Assembly (NCBI GenBank): GCA_045636125.1
Contig: JAZTWX010000040.1
Span: forward strand, 1-31,898
Length of the DNA stretch: 31,898 nt
DNA from: HGM04593 sp045636125
GTDB taxonomy: Bacteria > Bacteroidota > Bacteroidia > Bacteroidales > Bacteroidaceae
Reading direction: 5' to 3'
Shown: piece after piece, positions 1 to 8,253 of the stretch
Layout of the letters: every line of letters starts with the position of its first letter
How positions within the stretch are numbered: position 1 is the stretch's first letter
Made by a program: the position numbers and the translations under genes
The notes under the pieces: model-generated
Seen by the model: only the letters and a program-made list of their open reading frames with translations
Database searches by the model: none
What the model was told of the DNA's origin: nothing

Positions 1-624
1 AGAGCTGAAATCCCTTTTTGCAAGAGCATCGGGTGATATCAGAAAATCGAGTACCCCGAAATCCATAAAATTCAAGTCAAAATCCATCCCCGAAAAGGAG
101 TCTACCTGCAACAGAATCTGCCAATCCTCAAAAGGCGGGTCCCAAGTTTCCCATTCGCGGTGAGTGGGATGGGCAAAAAGCGCGTGGTCCTCGTGGCTGA
201 TATCGGGGAACGCCCTGTCGAACTTTATCTCAAATTCAGCAGGGTTCAACTCCTGCTCATCATCGTCGACAAGCACCGCTTCGGTGAAATTATCGGTAAT
301 AACCGGAAAATAGAGCACCACCACATCGTCGGGGTCGCTGATATAGCCCGCAACTCCACCCTCGTCGAAACGCCCAAGGTAGTGGTCTATTTTTGCAAAA
401 AACGAAAGCAATCCCTTGTGGGGCAACCTGTTCTCCACATCAATTTCGGCAATATCCTCGAGATTTATCTGGCAAATGAACTGGTACTCCCACTCCTCGC
501 CATCCTCGGTGGTGTATGTGGGATAGACTACGGGAGATGGCAGGTCGGGATTACCCCAGAAACGGCTGCCGCCTACAGGAATCTTCTCAAAAGGCTTGCA
601 AAGTGTCAATCGTATAGGTTTCAT
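1..624 (-). CDS. DUF1963 (YwqG-like) family protein, C-terminus outside the window
   Basis: This frame begins at the ATG at 622-624 and stays open for 208 codons to the window edge, so the stop codon is not seen. The start of the product reads MKPIRLTLCKPF, followed by a GGSRFWGNPDLP segment, a DGEEWEYQFICQINLEDI segment and later an LLQVDS segment. That order (proline-rich opening, an 'F.CQINL' strand, then an 'LLQ.DS' strand) is how I recognise DUF1963/YwqG proteins, which are cytosolic and of unknown biochemical role. It lies 12 bases downstream of the Sel1/TPR gene on the same strand, so the two are probably co-transcribed. In Bacillus, YwqG sits near the YwqJ/YwqK toxin-antitoxin pair, and family members often appear near polymorphic-toxin immunity genes. 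A role in immunity here is inference only. Confidence 0.7.
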   Translation of the reverse strand, partial: MKPIRLTLCKPFEKIPVGGSRFWGNPDLPSPVVYPTYTTEDGEEWEYQFICQINLEDIAEIDVENRLPHKGLLSFFAKIDHYLGRFDEGGVAGYISDPDDVVVLYFPVITDNFTEAVLVDDDEQELNPAEFEIKFDRAFPDISHEDHALFAHPTHREWETWDPPFEDWQILLQVDSFSGMDFDLNFMDFGVLDFLISPDALAKRDFSS

Positions 625-636
625 AGCATCAATTCT

Positions 637-2220
637 TTACGCCCAAGCATCGTGGCGCCCGTCATCGTCGGGTGCATCGCATTGCAACAGGCCACCAGTA
701 AATTCATTTATCGCATCGTAGACTGCATAAGCCTCTTCGGCATCAAGCGGACAGGTGTTATATTTTTTATCTTCAAGGGCAACCACAATAGCACCCCTTA
801 TCTCGTAACCGTGCCCGTAGAGCATAGTGGCAACGGCATTGTCGGGCAGGTCCTTGGCAATAGCGTTTCTGTCGACATAAAAAGCAACATTTTTACCCAA
901 GCCGCAATCTTTTGTTATTCTGTCAAGCGCTGCTGAATAATGAACGGCATCGCAACCGTCGGCATCTATTAGTTCGGCAACAGACTCAAAAGAGAGTTGC
1001 CCGGGGGCCGTTTCCACAAAATCGACAAAGCCAGTCGGGTGAACAACAAGCACTGTGGGGGCGCCGGCAGCAGTGTCCTCTTCTTTATCGGGGGTGCTCT
1101 CCCACACTTTTTTCCAATATTCAATCTCATCGGCGTAACCCATAGCTTCATACTCCCCGCTATGAGCAATAACCTCTTTGAGCATCTCGGTACCTTCCCA
1201 GCGCAGTGCACGCAAACGAGCCATCAGAATCTCTTCGTCGCTCATAAGTAATTCCTTGGGGAGAATAGTCTCTACATCTTCTGTATCAATTATTTTAAGT
1301 GCTATTCTGAAACAATCGAGATAGCCCAATGACATACCTTTGCGCGCATACCTAAAAGCCTCGGCAATGTTCTTTTCGAAGCCCATCGCACCACGCATCA
1401 GATAATCGGCAAGGCAATAGTAGGAGAGAAAATCTCCGAGTTCAATACCCTTTTTCAAATTCACACTCAATCGCTTGTGAATAGCGTCGCGAGTTTCGGC
1501 ATCATAGGCGCCCCAATGCTCCTCATCCTCATAGCCATAAGCCATACAGGTAGAGATTCCTTTTTCAACGCCCTCCTCCATCAAGGATTCGTAGTAGGCC
1601 TTGTTACCGCGGAGAGAATATATCATAGCAAGGTCGAAGGTTGGATAGAGCAGCCCGCCATCGATACACTTTTCAAAAGCCTCTATCGCCTCGTCGTATC
1701 TCTCAGTCAAATGATATATACAGCCCAAAAGTTCAAGCCAACGCAACGGGGCTCCCGAGTTATTCATATGCTCTTTAACCTCGGCAATAAGAGCTTCGGC
1801 ATCGCCCACTCCATCGGCAAGGTCGAAATAACGGTTGTAACATTTTCTTATTTTGACAAGCTCGCTCCCCTTCTCCTCGGCTGCCGCAGAAATTGCAGTA
1901 CCAAAGAGTCGATTAAGTTCCATTATGCCCTTCTCATCGTTCACATAGTCGCCGTTATGGTACAATTGCGACAGCCTGTACCAGGCGTCGGCAATGCCGT
2001 TATTAGCGGCATATTCGAAACAATCTCTCACCGTGCGCAAATCCTCCACGCTTTCTGCGCCGGTTATATAGAGCCAACAGCCGTATCCGTAGCGGCCATA
2101 GGGGTCGTTGCTGTTGCGCAGTTTTTCAACCATCTTGGAGGAGAAATAAAAAATATCTTTTTTGTCAAAAAAATGATACAAGAACTCTTGGTCGTGGGTT
2201 ATTTCAAAATCGGCAATCAT
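637..2220 (-). CDS. Sel1/TPR repeat protein with a C-terminal DUF3846-like domain
   Basis: This is a 527-residue protein with no signal peptide or membrane segment, so it is probably cytosolic. Residues about 58-300 hold Sel1/TPR-like helical pairs: for example a 'CFEYAANNGIADAWYRLSQLY' type unit near residue 67, and an 'AFRYARKGMSLGYLDC' unit further on. The last ~140 residues (from about 387) form a separate alpha/beta domain. It opens with a TVLVVHPTG strand and has a central GKNVAFYVD segment and a YEIRGAIVVALED strand, which resembles DUF3846 (found in phage and mobile-element proteins). That assignment is tentative. The gene starts 28 bases after the MORN gene and ends 12 bases before the DUF1963 gene, so it is the middle of a three-gene operon. 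Sel1 proteins usually act as protein-interaction scaffolds; the partner here is unknown. Confidence 0.75.
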   Translation of the reverse strand: MIADFEITHDQEFLYHFFDKKDIFYFSSKMVEKLRNSNDPYGRYGYGCWLYITGAESVEDLRTVRDCFEYAANNGIADAWYRLSQLYHNGDYVNDEKGIMELNRLFGTAISAAAEEKGSELVKIRKCYNRYFDLADGVGDAEALIAEVKEHMNNSGAPLRWLELLGCIYHLTERYDEAIEAFEKCIDGGLLYPTFDLAMIYSLRGNKAYYESLMEEGVEKGISTCMAYGYEDEEHWGAYDAETRDAIHKRLSVNLKKGIELGDFLSYYCLADYLMRGAMGFEKNIAEAFRYARKGMSLGYLDCFRIALKIIDTEDVETILPKELLMSDEEILMARLRALRWEGTEMLKEVIAHSGEYEAMGYADEIEYWKKVWESTPDKEEDTAAGAPTVLVVHPTGFVDFVETAPGQLSFESVAELIDADGCDAVHYSAALDRITKDCGLGKNVAFYVDRNAIAKDLPDNAVATMLYGHGYEIRGAIVVALEDKKYNTCPLDAEEAYAVYDAINEFTGGLLQCDAPDDDGRHDAWA

Positions 2221-2248
2221 AGTAGCGTGTGGTTTATGTGTGTTTATA

Positions 2249-3250
2249 TTAATCGAACATTACTCCGGGGTTCATTTGGTGGGGCGACTTCCACTCAATG
2301 CCCTCTTCGCGCAGGACATCTGCAAACGTGTGCCAGTAACCGAAGCAGAAGCCCATCCCGCGGGGAGCATCGCCCATACGCTTGTCGCACTCCTCTTCCC
2401 AGCGGCAGATGTTCTCTTCCCACAGCGGGGTGCGGCGTATGGGGTCGAAATTCAGCATCTTGTCGTGCTTCTGCATAAACACCTCGTTGGAGATATTTTC
2501 ATAATCGATGTACTCCTCGAGCCTTTTGATATGCGCTTTTATTGATTCAAGGCTTACAATATCACTCTTTGAGTTGGTTGCATTCAACCATTTATACTGC
2601 TGGCGCACTATCTGCAAAGTATAACGCGGAACATCGTATTCCGGGAGGAGAGAAAGAAGAGTAACGCACACCTCGGCCTTGTCCAGACAAGTTGTAGCAA
2701 AATCCTCAAGAATATCCATACATTCACGTGCAATGGCAACGTTTTTCCACAAACGCATCTCCTCGCCGTTTTTTCTCATCAACGCCACCAAGTCAATAAA
2801 TTTTTCTCTCATTTCCTGCCGTTTCTGCGCCTCTTTTATCAAGTTCTCGTTATAAGCCTTGGTAGCGTCGAGCATCTCCTTGTAACTTTTACCCACCTTG
2901 CACACCGGGCTGTCGTTTTCCCACATACCCTCATAAACAACATCCCACAAACGCTGGTAAGGCTCCCACGAACCCTGCGCATTTTTGGGATGGACAAGCC
3001 TCCCGGCACCGTCGTATTCTCCAATAGAATACCAGGCATATTGGTCCAAAGGGTTGGAAAGTTCATTGTGTGGCGCATACCAACTGAACTTACCTTTACC
3101 CTGCCGCATACCATGAACAAACTCACCCTCGTACTTATACAAAGGACGTATTTTACTTGAGTACTCCATTTCACCCGGCCCGTGTGGCAAGTTATTCTCA
3201 TCGAACTCACCTGTGAATATCCAATAAGCTATTTTCGGCATATTGCTCAT
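2249..3250 (-). CDS. MORN-repeat protein
   Basis: This is a 333-residue cytosolic protein. MORN-type repeats occur at residues 13-30 (GEFDENNLPHGPGEMEY), 40-57 (YEGEFVHGMRQGKGKFSW), about 76-86 (GEYDGAGRL) and about 105-116 (YEGMWENDSPV). A long charged helical region follows (about 125-265), and then a C-terminal part rich in Trp, Met and Cys. MORN repeats form an extended beta-sheet that binds proteins or lipids. Bacteroidota have many MORN proteins, including YwqK-type antitoxins, but this architecture with a long helical half is not a plain YwqK. A second ATG three codons in (3239-3241) could be the true start. It is the first gene of the minus-strand operon and lies directly downstream of a consensus promoter. 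Confidence 0.8.
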   Translation of the reverse strand: MSNMPKIAYWIFTGEFDENNLPHGPGEMEYSSKIRPLYKYEGEFVHGMRQGKGKFSWYAPHNELSNPLDQYAWYSIGEYDGAGRLVHPKNAQGSWEPYQRLWDVVYEGMWENDSPVCKVGKSYKEMLDATKAYNENLIKEAQKRQEMREKFIDLVALMRKNGEEMRLWKNVAIARECMDILEDFATTCLDKAEVCVTLLSLLPEYDVPRYTLQIVRQQYKWLNATNSKSDIVSLESIKAHIKRLEEYIDYENISNEVFMQKHDKMLNFDPIRRTPLWEENICRWEEECDKRMGDAPRGMGFCFGYWHTFADVLREEGIEWKSPHQMNPGVMFD

Positions 3251-3294
3251 ATCGTTACACTTTTACGTTTCACAAATCGATTGGTTTTCAGTTT

Positions 3295-3325
3295 CAAAGA
3301 TAATAATTTTTATTAAAAAAGCAAA
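3295..3325 (-). promoter_or_regulatory. Bacteroidota-type promoter of the MORN-Sel1-DUF1963 operon
   Basis: Read on the minus strand, TTTG (3322-3325) is followed after 19 bases by TATCTTTG (3295-3302). This is an exact match to the Bacteroidota housekeeping consensus TTTG-N19-21-TAnnTTTG. Transcription would start near 3288, leaving a leader of roughly 40 bases before the MORN start. Confidence 0.75.
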
Positions 3326-3407
3326 TGCACGGCTTTTTTTAAACAACACCGCCAATTCACCGCCACCGTACCGAACGAATATCAAACAAATGCACTCAAT
3401 TAGCACA

Positions 3408-3528
3408 TTTTTCTACTCGCTTACGAAATTACTCGCTCATTTGGCTTCGCCGAATCGGCTTTCGCTCGCCACAAAATCAAATAAATTTGTTTTTGCTCGC
3501 TTACTCGCAGATTTATTTGTATATTTGC
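3408..3528 (+). repeat. CTCGC-rich repeat region upstream of secA
   Basis: The 341-base gap 3251-3591 holds no gene. Its right part contains five CTCGC motifs, including ACTCGCTTA, ACTCGCTCA and GCTCGCTTA. The stretch 3408-3443 closely matches 18204-18241 upstream of coaX: both read as T-rich, then ACTCGCTTA, CGAA, a T/A run and CTCGCTCATTTG. The region ends at a TATATTTG promoter box. I read it as a member of a dispersed intergenic repeat family, or as clustered regulator sites. Confidence 0.6.
3520..3527 (+). promoter_or_regulatory. Likely -7 box of the secA promoter
   Basis: TATATTTG matches the Bacteroidota -7 consensus TAnnTTTG. The nearest TTTG upstream (3492-3495) is 24 bases away, a little longer than the usual 19-21, so the -33 element is uncertain. 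Transcription would begin near 3534, about 58 bases before the secA start. Confidence 0.55.
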
Positions 3529-3591
3529 AACCTATGGCCGAAAAGCAGAAGAAAAGGCCAACCGATTACTGAAAATAAAAAAACTAAATAA

Positions 3592-6500
3592 ATGGGATTC
3601 AACGAATTTATAAGCAAGCTGTTCGGCAACAAAGCAAGCCGTGACAGACGAGAGATTACCCCCTGGGTAGAAAAGATAAAGGCGGCCTACCCCGCCATAA
3701 GCGCACTCGACAACGACGGGCTGCGCGCAGCAACCGTTGCACTTAAAGAAAAAATTCAAGGAACGGTAACCGAGGAACGCAACAGAATAGCCGCGCTGAA
3801 AGCAAGCATCGAAGAGACGGAGCTCGAAAAACGCGAGAGCATCTTCAACCAAATTGACAAGCTCGAAAAAGAGGTACTCGAGAAGCTCGACAAAGCACTC
3901 GACGAGGCGCTGCCCGAGGCGTTTGCCATTGTAAAGGATACCGCACGCCGCTTCACCGAGAGCGAGACAATTGAGGTAACCGCAACCCCCTTCGACCGAG
4001 AGCTTGCAGCAAAGTACGACTTTGTTACCATTGAGGGCGACAAGGCTATCTACAAGAACCATTGGAAAGCCGGCGGCAACGACACCGTCTGGAATATGAT
4101 ACACTACGATGTCCAGCTCTTTGGTGGTGTTGTTTTGCACAAAGGCCGCATTGCCGAAATGGCAACCGGTGAGGGAAAAACCCTCGTTGCTACACTTCCC
4201 GTCTTCCTGAACGCCCTCACAGGCAACGGCGTGCACGTTGTAACCGTGAACGACTACCTTGCCAAGCGCGACTCGGAGTGGATGGGCCCGCTTTATATGT
4301 TCCACGGCCTCAGCGTCGACTGCATCGACAAGCACGAGCCCAACAGCGACGCACGCCGTAACGCCTACCTTGCCGACATCACCTTTGGTACAAACAACGA
4401 GTTCGGTTTCGACTACTTGCGCGACAATATGGCCACACAGCCTGCCGACCTTGTACAACGCGTGCACAATTACGCAATTGTCGACGAGGTCGACTCGGTG
4501 CTTATCGACGATGCACGTACCCCGCTCATCATTTCGGGCCCCGTTCCCCGTAACGAGGACCAGATGTTCGAGGAGTACCGCCCGCTGGTAGAGCGTCTTG
4601 TGGAGGCACAGAAGAAGCTCGCCACACAGCTGCTCGCCGATGCCCGCAAGCTCATCTACTCCGACAACAAGGACGAGGTTACACAAGGTTACCTCTCACT
4701 CTTCCGCACCCACAAGGCACTGCCCAAGAACAAGCCCCTCATCAAACTGTTGAGCGAGCCGGGAGTAAAGACCGGCCTCTTGAAAACCGAGGAGTATTAC
4801 ATTGAGCAGAACAACAAACGTATGCCCGAGGCTACCGAGCCCCTCTACTTTGTAATAGACGAGAAGAACAACAGCGTGGAGCTCACCGACAAGGGTATCG
4901 AACTCATCACCGGCAACGCGCAGGACCAGTCGCTCTTCATCCTCCCCGACATTGCATCGCAAATGTCGGAACTCGAGAACAACGACTCACTCACAGCCGA
5001 GGAGAAAGCCGCAAAGAAAGACGAGCTTCTCACCAACTACGCAATAAAATCGGAGCGCATACACACCATAAACCAGTTGCTCAAGGCCTACACAATGTTC
5101 GACCGCGACATTGAATATGTTGTAACCGAGGACGGCAAAGTGAAGATTGTCGACGAGCAGACAGGCCGCATTATGGAGGGCCGCCGCTACTCCGACGGCT
5201 TGCACCAGGCTATTGAGGCAAAAGAACGCGTGCGCGTGGAAGCAGCATCGCAGACATTCGCCACCATCACCTTGCAGAACTACTTCCGTATGTACCACAA
5301 ACTTTCGGGTATGACCGGTACAGCCGAAACAGAGGCAGGCGAGTTCTGGGACATCTACAAACTCGACGTTGTGGTAATTCCCACCAACCGCCCTATTGCG
5401 CGCAAGGATATGAACGACCGCGTCTACAAGACCAAACGCGAAAAGTACAAAGCCGTTATCGAGGAGATCGAGAGCCTTGTGAAACAGGGCCGTCCCGTGC
5501 TTGTTGGTACAACATCGGTAGAAATTTCCGAAATGCTCAGCCGCATGCTCACAATGCGCGGCATTGCCCACAACGTGCTCAACGCCAAACTCCACCAGAA
5601 AGAGGCCGACATTGTTGCAAAAGCCGGTCTTTCGGGCACAGTGACCATTGCCACCAATATGGCCGGCCGTGGTACCGACATCAAGCTGAGCCAGGAGGTG
5701 CGCGATGCAGGCGGTCTTGCCATCATCGGTACCGAGCGCCACGAATCTCGCCGCGTCGACCGCCAGTTGCGCGGACGTGCCGGCCGTCAAGGCGACCCCG
5801 GTTCATCGGTATTCTTCGTTTCACTCGAGGACAACCTTATGCGCCTCTTCGGTTCCGAAAGAATATCAAAAATCCTCGACAACAAATATCTTGGCTTCCA
5901 GGATGGCGATATGATTGAGCACCCTATGATTTCAAGTTCAATCGAGCGCGCACAGAAGAAGGTGGAGGAGAACAACTTCGGCATACGTAAACGCCTGTTG
6001 GAGTATGACGACGTAATGAACAAACAGCGTACCGTAATATACACCAAACGCCGCCACGCCCTCATTGGTGAGCGCATAGGCATGGACATTGTAAACATCA
6101 TATGGGACCGCTGCTACAACATTGTGGAGAACTGCGACTACGACGATGCACGCATGGAGTTCATCAGAGTGCTCGCCACAGAGCTCCCCTTTGCTTCAGC
6201 CGAGGAGTACCGCAAGTACGACACCGACGAGCTTGCCGAAAAATGTTTCGAGGCAGCAATGGCAGGCTTCAAGCAAAAGACCGAGCGTATGGCACAAGTA
6301 GCCTTCCCCTACATTGAGTACATATACAAGAACAACGAGGCGATGCACGACAAGCACATCTACGTGCCTGTGACCGACGGACGCCACGTATACCAGATTC
6401 CCGTGCCCCTTGCAGCAGCATACGAGACAAAGGGCAAGGAAATTATCAAGTGTTTCGAAAAGGCCATACTCCTGCACACCATCGACAATGCGTGGAAAGA

Positions 6501-6906
6501 GAACCTGCGCGACCTCGACGAGCTCAAACACTCGGTGCAGAACGCAAGTTACGAGCAGAAAGACCCGCTGCTCATCTTCAAGCTCGAATCGGTAACACTT
6601 TTCGACAAGATGGTAAACAAGATAAACGACCAGACCGCATCGATTCTCTTACGCGGACAGATTCCCGTTCAGGAGCGCAACGACGTGAGCGTAGCTCCCG
6701 ACCCCAAGCGCAGCAAGCAGAAACCCCGCTACAATGAGACAAAGGTCGACCTCAACGACAGCAACCAGCAGGCTGCCGCGCAGCACGACACACGCGAGCA
6801 ACAGTCGCGTGAGCCCATACGCGTTGAAAAGACAGTGGGCCGCAACGACCCCTGCCCTTGCGGAAGCGGAAAGAAGTTCAAACACTGCCACGGAAAAAAT
6901 TTATAA
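3592..6906 (+). CDS. secA: Preprotein translocase ATPase SecA
   Basis: SecA is the ATPase that drives unfolded preproteins through SecYEG at the inner membrane. The 1104-residue length is normal for Bacteroidota, whose SecA is longer than the ~900-residue proteobacterial form. Visible landmarks are Walker A MATGEGKT (residues 190-197), the DEVDSVLIDDART Walker B region (298-310), the helicase motifs TNMAGRGTDI and GRAGRQGDPG, and a C-terminal zinc-binding SEC-C motif, DPCPCGSGKKFKHCH (within 1083-1104), which binds SecB or ribosomes in other bacteria. The N-terminal MGFNEFISKLFGNKASRD matches the usual SecA opening, which supports this ATG. It is followed after 11 bases by a small acidic gene and then a strong terminator, so secA and that gene form one transcription unit. 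Confidence 0.97.
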   Translation: MGFNEFISKLFGNKASRDRREITPWVEKIKAAYPAISALDNDGLRAATVALKEKIQGTVTEERNRIAALKASIEETELEKRESIFNQIDKLEKEVLEKLDKALDEALPEAFAIVKDTARRFTESETIEVTATPFDRELAAKYDFVTIEGDKAIYKNHWKAGGNDTVWNMIHYDVQLFGGVVLHKGRIAEMATGEGKTLVATLPVFLNALTGNGVHVVTVNDYLAKRDSEWMGPLYMFHGLSVDCIDKHEPNSDARRNAYLADITFGTNNEFGFDYLRDNMATQPADLVQRVHNYAIVDEVDSVLIDDARTPLIISGPVPRNEDQMFEEYRPLVERLVEAQKKLATQLLADARKLIYSDNKDEVTQGYLSLFRTHKALPKNKPLIKLLSEPGVKTGLLKTEEYYIEQNNKRMPEATEPLYFVIDEKNNSVELTDKGIELITGNAQDQSLFILPDIASQMSELENNDSLTAEEKAAKKDELLTNYAIKSERIHTINQLLKAYTMFDRDIEYVVTEDGKVKIVDEQTGRIMEGRRYSDGLHQAIEAKERVRVEAASQTFATITLQNYFRMYHKLSGMTGTAETEAGEFWDIYKLDVVVIPTNRPIARKDMNDRVYKTKREKYKAVIEEIESLVKQGRPVLVGTTSVEISEMLSRMLTMRGIAHNVLNAKLHQKEADIVAKAGLSGTVTIATNMAGRGTDIKLSQEVRDAGGLAIIGTERHESRRVDRQLRGRAGRQGDPGSSVFFVSLEDNLMRLFGSERISKILDNKYLGFQDGDMIEHPMISSSIERAQKKVEENNFGIRKRLLEYDDVMNKQRTVIYTKRRHALIGERIGMDIVNIIWDRCYNIVENCDYDDARMEFIRVLATELPFASAEEYRKYDTDELAEKCFEAAMAGFKQKTERMAQVAFPYIEYIYKNNEAMHDKHIYVPVTDGRHVYQIPVPLAAAYETKGKEIIKCFEKAILLHTIDNAWKENLRDLDELKHSVQNASYEQKDPLLIFKLESVTLFDKMVNKINDQTASILLRGQIPVQERNDVSVAPDPKRSKQKPRYNETKVDLNDSNQQAAAQHDTREQQSREPIRVEKTVGRNDPCPCGSGKKFKHCHGKNL

Positions 6907-6917
6907 AAAAGAACAAT

Positions 6918-7352
6918 ATGCCATTAAGCACACAAACACAGAATAGCCTTAAAAACGCCATCACAGAGATGGCAAAAGGCTATGTTACGGCCGAAACAAG
7001 CACCGTAACCGATTTTCACCTCTATGTGAACGGCGACACAGGCACCCTCACCATCTACAACGACGACGATGCCGCCCTCGCGCGCGTACATATAAAAGAA
7101 TGGGAGAATAACACCGACGAAAAACTCATTGAAAAGGAGTTGCGCAACCTTCTCGGCCAGTTTCAAGCCGAAGGCATATTCGACAGCCTCAACATCATAA
7201 AGCCCTACTCTTTCGTGCTTGTCGACGAGGACAAAGAGGCCATTGTAGACCTTCTAATCATTGACGACGACACCCTCATTTTGAGCGAAGACCTCCTCGA
7301 AGGCTTCGACGAGGAGATGGAGGCATTTTTGAAGAAACTGCTCGAAGAGTAA
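6918..7352 (+). CDS. Small acidic protein of unknown function, cotranscribed with secA
   Basis: This gene encodes 144 residues from the ATG at 6918, eleven bases after the secA stop and preceded by an AAAGAA stretch. An in-frame start further upstream (6858) would overlap the end of secA and add a basic tail; I prefer 6918. The product is strongly acidic and has no signal peptide. It appears to be an alternating alpha/beta fold with a VTDFHLYVNGDTGTLTIYND hairpin and a C-terminal helix rich in Glu (EEMEAFLKKLLEE). I do not recognise the family. Its place between secA and the terminator makes a link to secretion or a simple bystander equally possible. Confidence 0.8.
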   Translation: MPLSTQTQNSLKNAITEMAKGYVTAETSTVTDFHLYVNGDTGTLTIYNDDDAALARVHIKEWENNTDEKLIEKELRNLLGQFQAEGIFDSLNIIKPYSFVLVDEDKEAIVDLLIIDDDTLILSEDLLEGFDEEMEAFLKKLLEE

Positions 7353-7357
7353 TACTC

Positions 7358-7396
7358 AAAATAGGAACAGGCCGTGGTCTGTTCCTATTTTGTTTT
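7358..7396 (+). terminator. Rho-independent terminator after the secA operon
   Basis: There is a perfect 13-base-pair stem: AAAATAGGAACAG (7358-7370) pairs with CTGTTCCTATTTT (7379-7391) around an 8-base loop. It is followed by a short T-rich run (GTTTTA). It separates the secA unit from the tetR promoter. Confidence 0.88.
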
Positions 7397-7531
7397 ATAT
7401 ACTTTACCGCGATTTTGGAAAGTGAAAAAGCAAAAAGAACAAGCCGTTGCACCCTGCGGCCCACAAGCAGTTGCCATCTCTACTAAAAAATATTAAATGC
7501 GAAGAAAAAGAGAGAATTAAGCAGAAAACTT

Positions 7532-7563
7532 TTTGCAAGAAAAGAGTTTTCTGCGTATCTTTG
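7532..7563 (+). promoter_or_regulatory. Promoter of the tetR-RND efflux operon
   Basis: TTTG (7532-7535), a 20-base spacer, then TATCTTTG (7556-7563) is an exact Bacteroidota consensus promoter. Transcription should begin near 7570, only a few bases before the tetR start at 7576. This argues against the longer open frame that begins at 7447, because it would start upstream of the promoter. A TetR regulator commonly represses its own promoter, but I see no clear operator palindrome. Confidence 0.75.
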
Positions 7564-7575
7564 CAACGGATAAAG

Positions 7576-8232
7576 ATGGAAAAGATGCAGACACGAAACG
7601 AGAAAGAAGAAAACCACCGCAGCGAGGTGCGCGACAAGATTATACGTGGCGCGCTCGACCTTTTCCTCGCAAGGGGTATAAAGGATGTAAAGATGGACGA
7701 CATCGCATCGCACCTTTCAGTTTCAAAGCGCACAATATACGAACTCTTTTCCGACAAAGAGTATCTCATAACCGAGGCTCTGCAATTCCACCAAAAGAAG
7801 CTGCGCAACGAAGCGCGCAACGCAATTAAAGAAGCCACCGACACGTTCGATGTGATATTGCGTCTCTACGGCCTCTTCTTCAAAAAACTCAAGAACATTA
7901 ACCACAAATTTTTCGCCGACCTCGCACGCTACCCCAACCTGCACCACCGCAACAAGGAGCGCGAGAAGAAGAACGACAAGAAATTCATCGCTTGGATGGA
8001 AGAGGGCCGCAAGCAAGGGCTCTTCCGCGAGGATGCCGACTTTGTAATTCTGCTGCACATTCTCAAGCGCGACCTCAACCACATTATCGCGGTGCAGACA
8101 CAGGAAACCGGTGACGAGCTCAAGCAATACACCCCCGACCAGCTGGGACGTCTCCTCATCCTTTTCTACCTGCGAGGAATTGCAACTCAAAAGGGACGGG
8201 AGAAAATTGAAGAATTTATAAGAAAAAATTAA
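7576..8232 (+). CDS. TetR/AcrR-family transcriptional regulator of the efflux operon
   Basis: This is a 218-residue regulator. The N-terminal DNA-binding domain (about residues 15-65) has the TetR pattern: a helix RDKIIRGALDLFLARGI, then the helix-turn-helix KMDDIASHLSVSKRTIYELF (about 39-58), then FSDKEYLI. The C-terminal helical half would bind a ligand. I chose the start at 7576 because the promoter lies at 7532-7563; an ATG three codons on (7585) is an alternative. It is the first gene of a unit with tolC-, hlyD- and acrB-like genes, each gap being under 35 bases, so it is most likely a local repressor induced by a substrate of the pump. Confidence 0.9.
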   Translation: MEKMQTRNEKEENHRSEVRDKIIRGALDLFLARGIKDVKMDDIASHLSVSKRTIYELFSDKEYLITEALQFHQKKLRNEARNAIKEATDTFDVILRLYGLFFKKLKNINHKFFADLARYPNLHHRNKEREKKNDKKFIAWMEEGRKQGLFREDADFVILLHILKRDLNHIIAVQTQETGDELKQYTPDQLGRLLILFYLRGIATQKGREKIEEFIRKN

Positions 8233-8253
8233 AACGAAAATAAACGACGAATT

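Noticed and set aside
160..936. A 258-codon open frame on the plus strand.
   Set aside because: It runs antisense to the DUF1963 and Sel1/TPR genes, which have recognisable domains and operon spacing. The product looks like no known family.
1477..2478. A 333-codon open frame on the plus strand.
   Set aside because: It is antisense to the Sel1/TPR and MORN genes and spans the gap between them; its translation has no domain or ribosome site.
3532..4686. A 384-codon open frame on the minus strand inside secA.
   Set aside because: It is a shadow of the secA coding strand, rich in Val, Cys and Leu as expected from antisense translation; secA is certain here.
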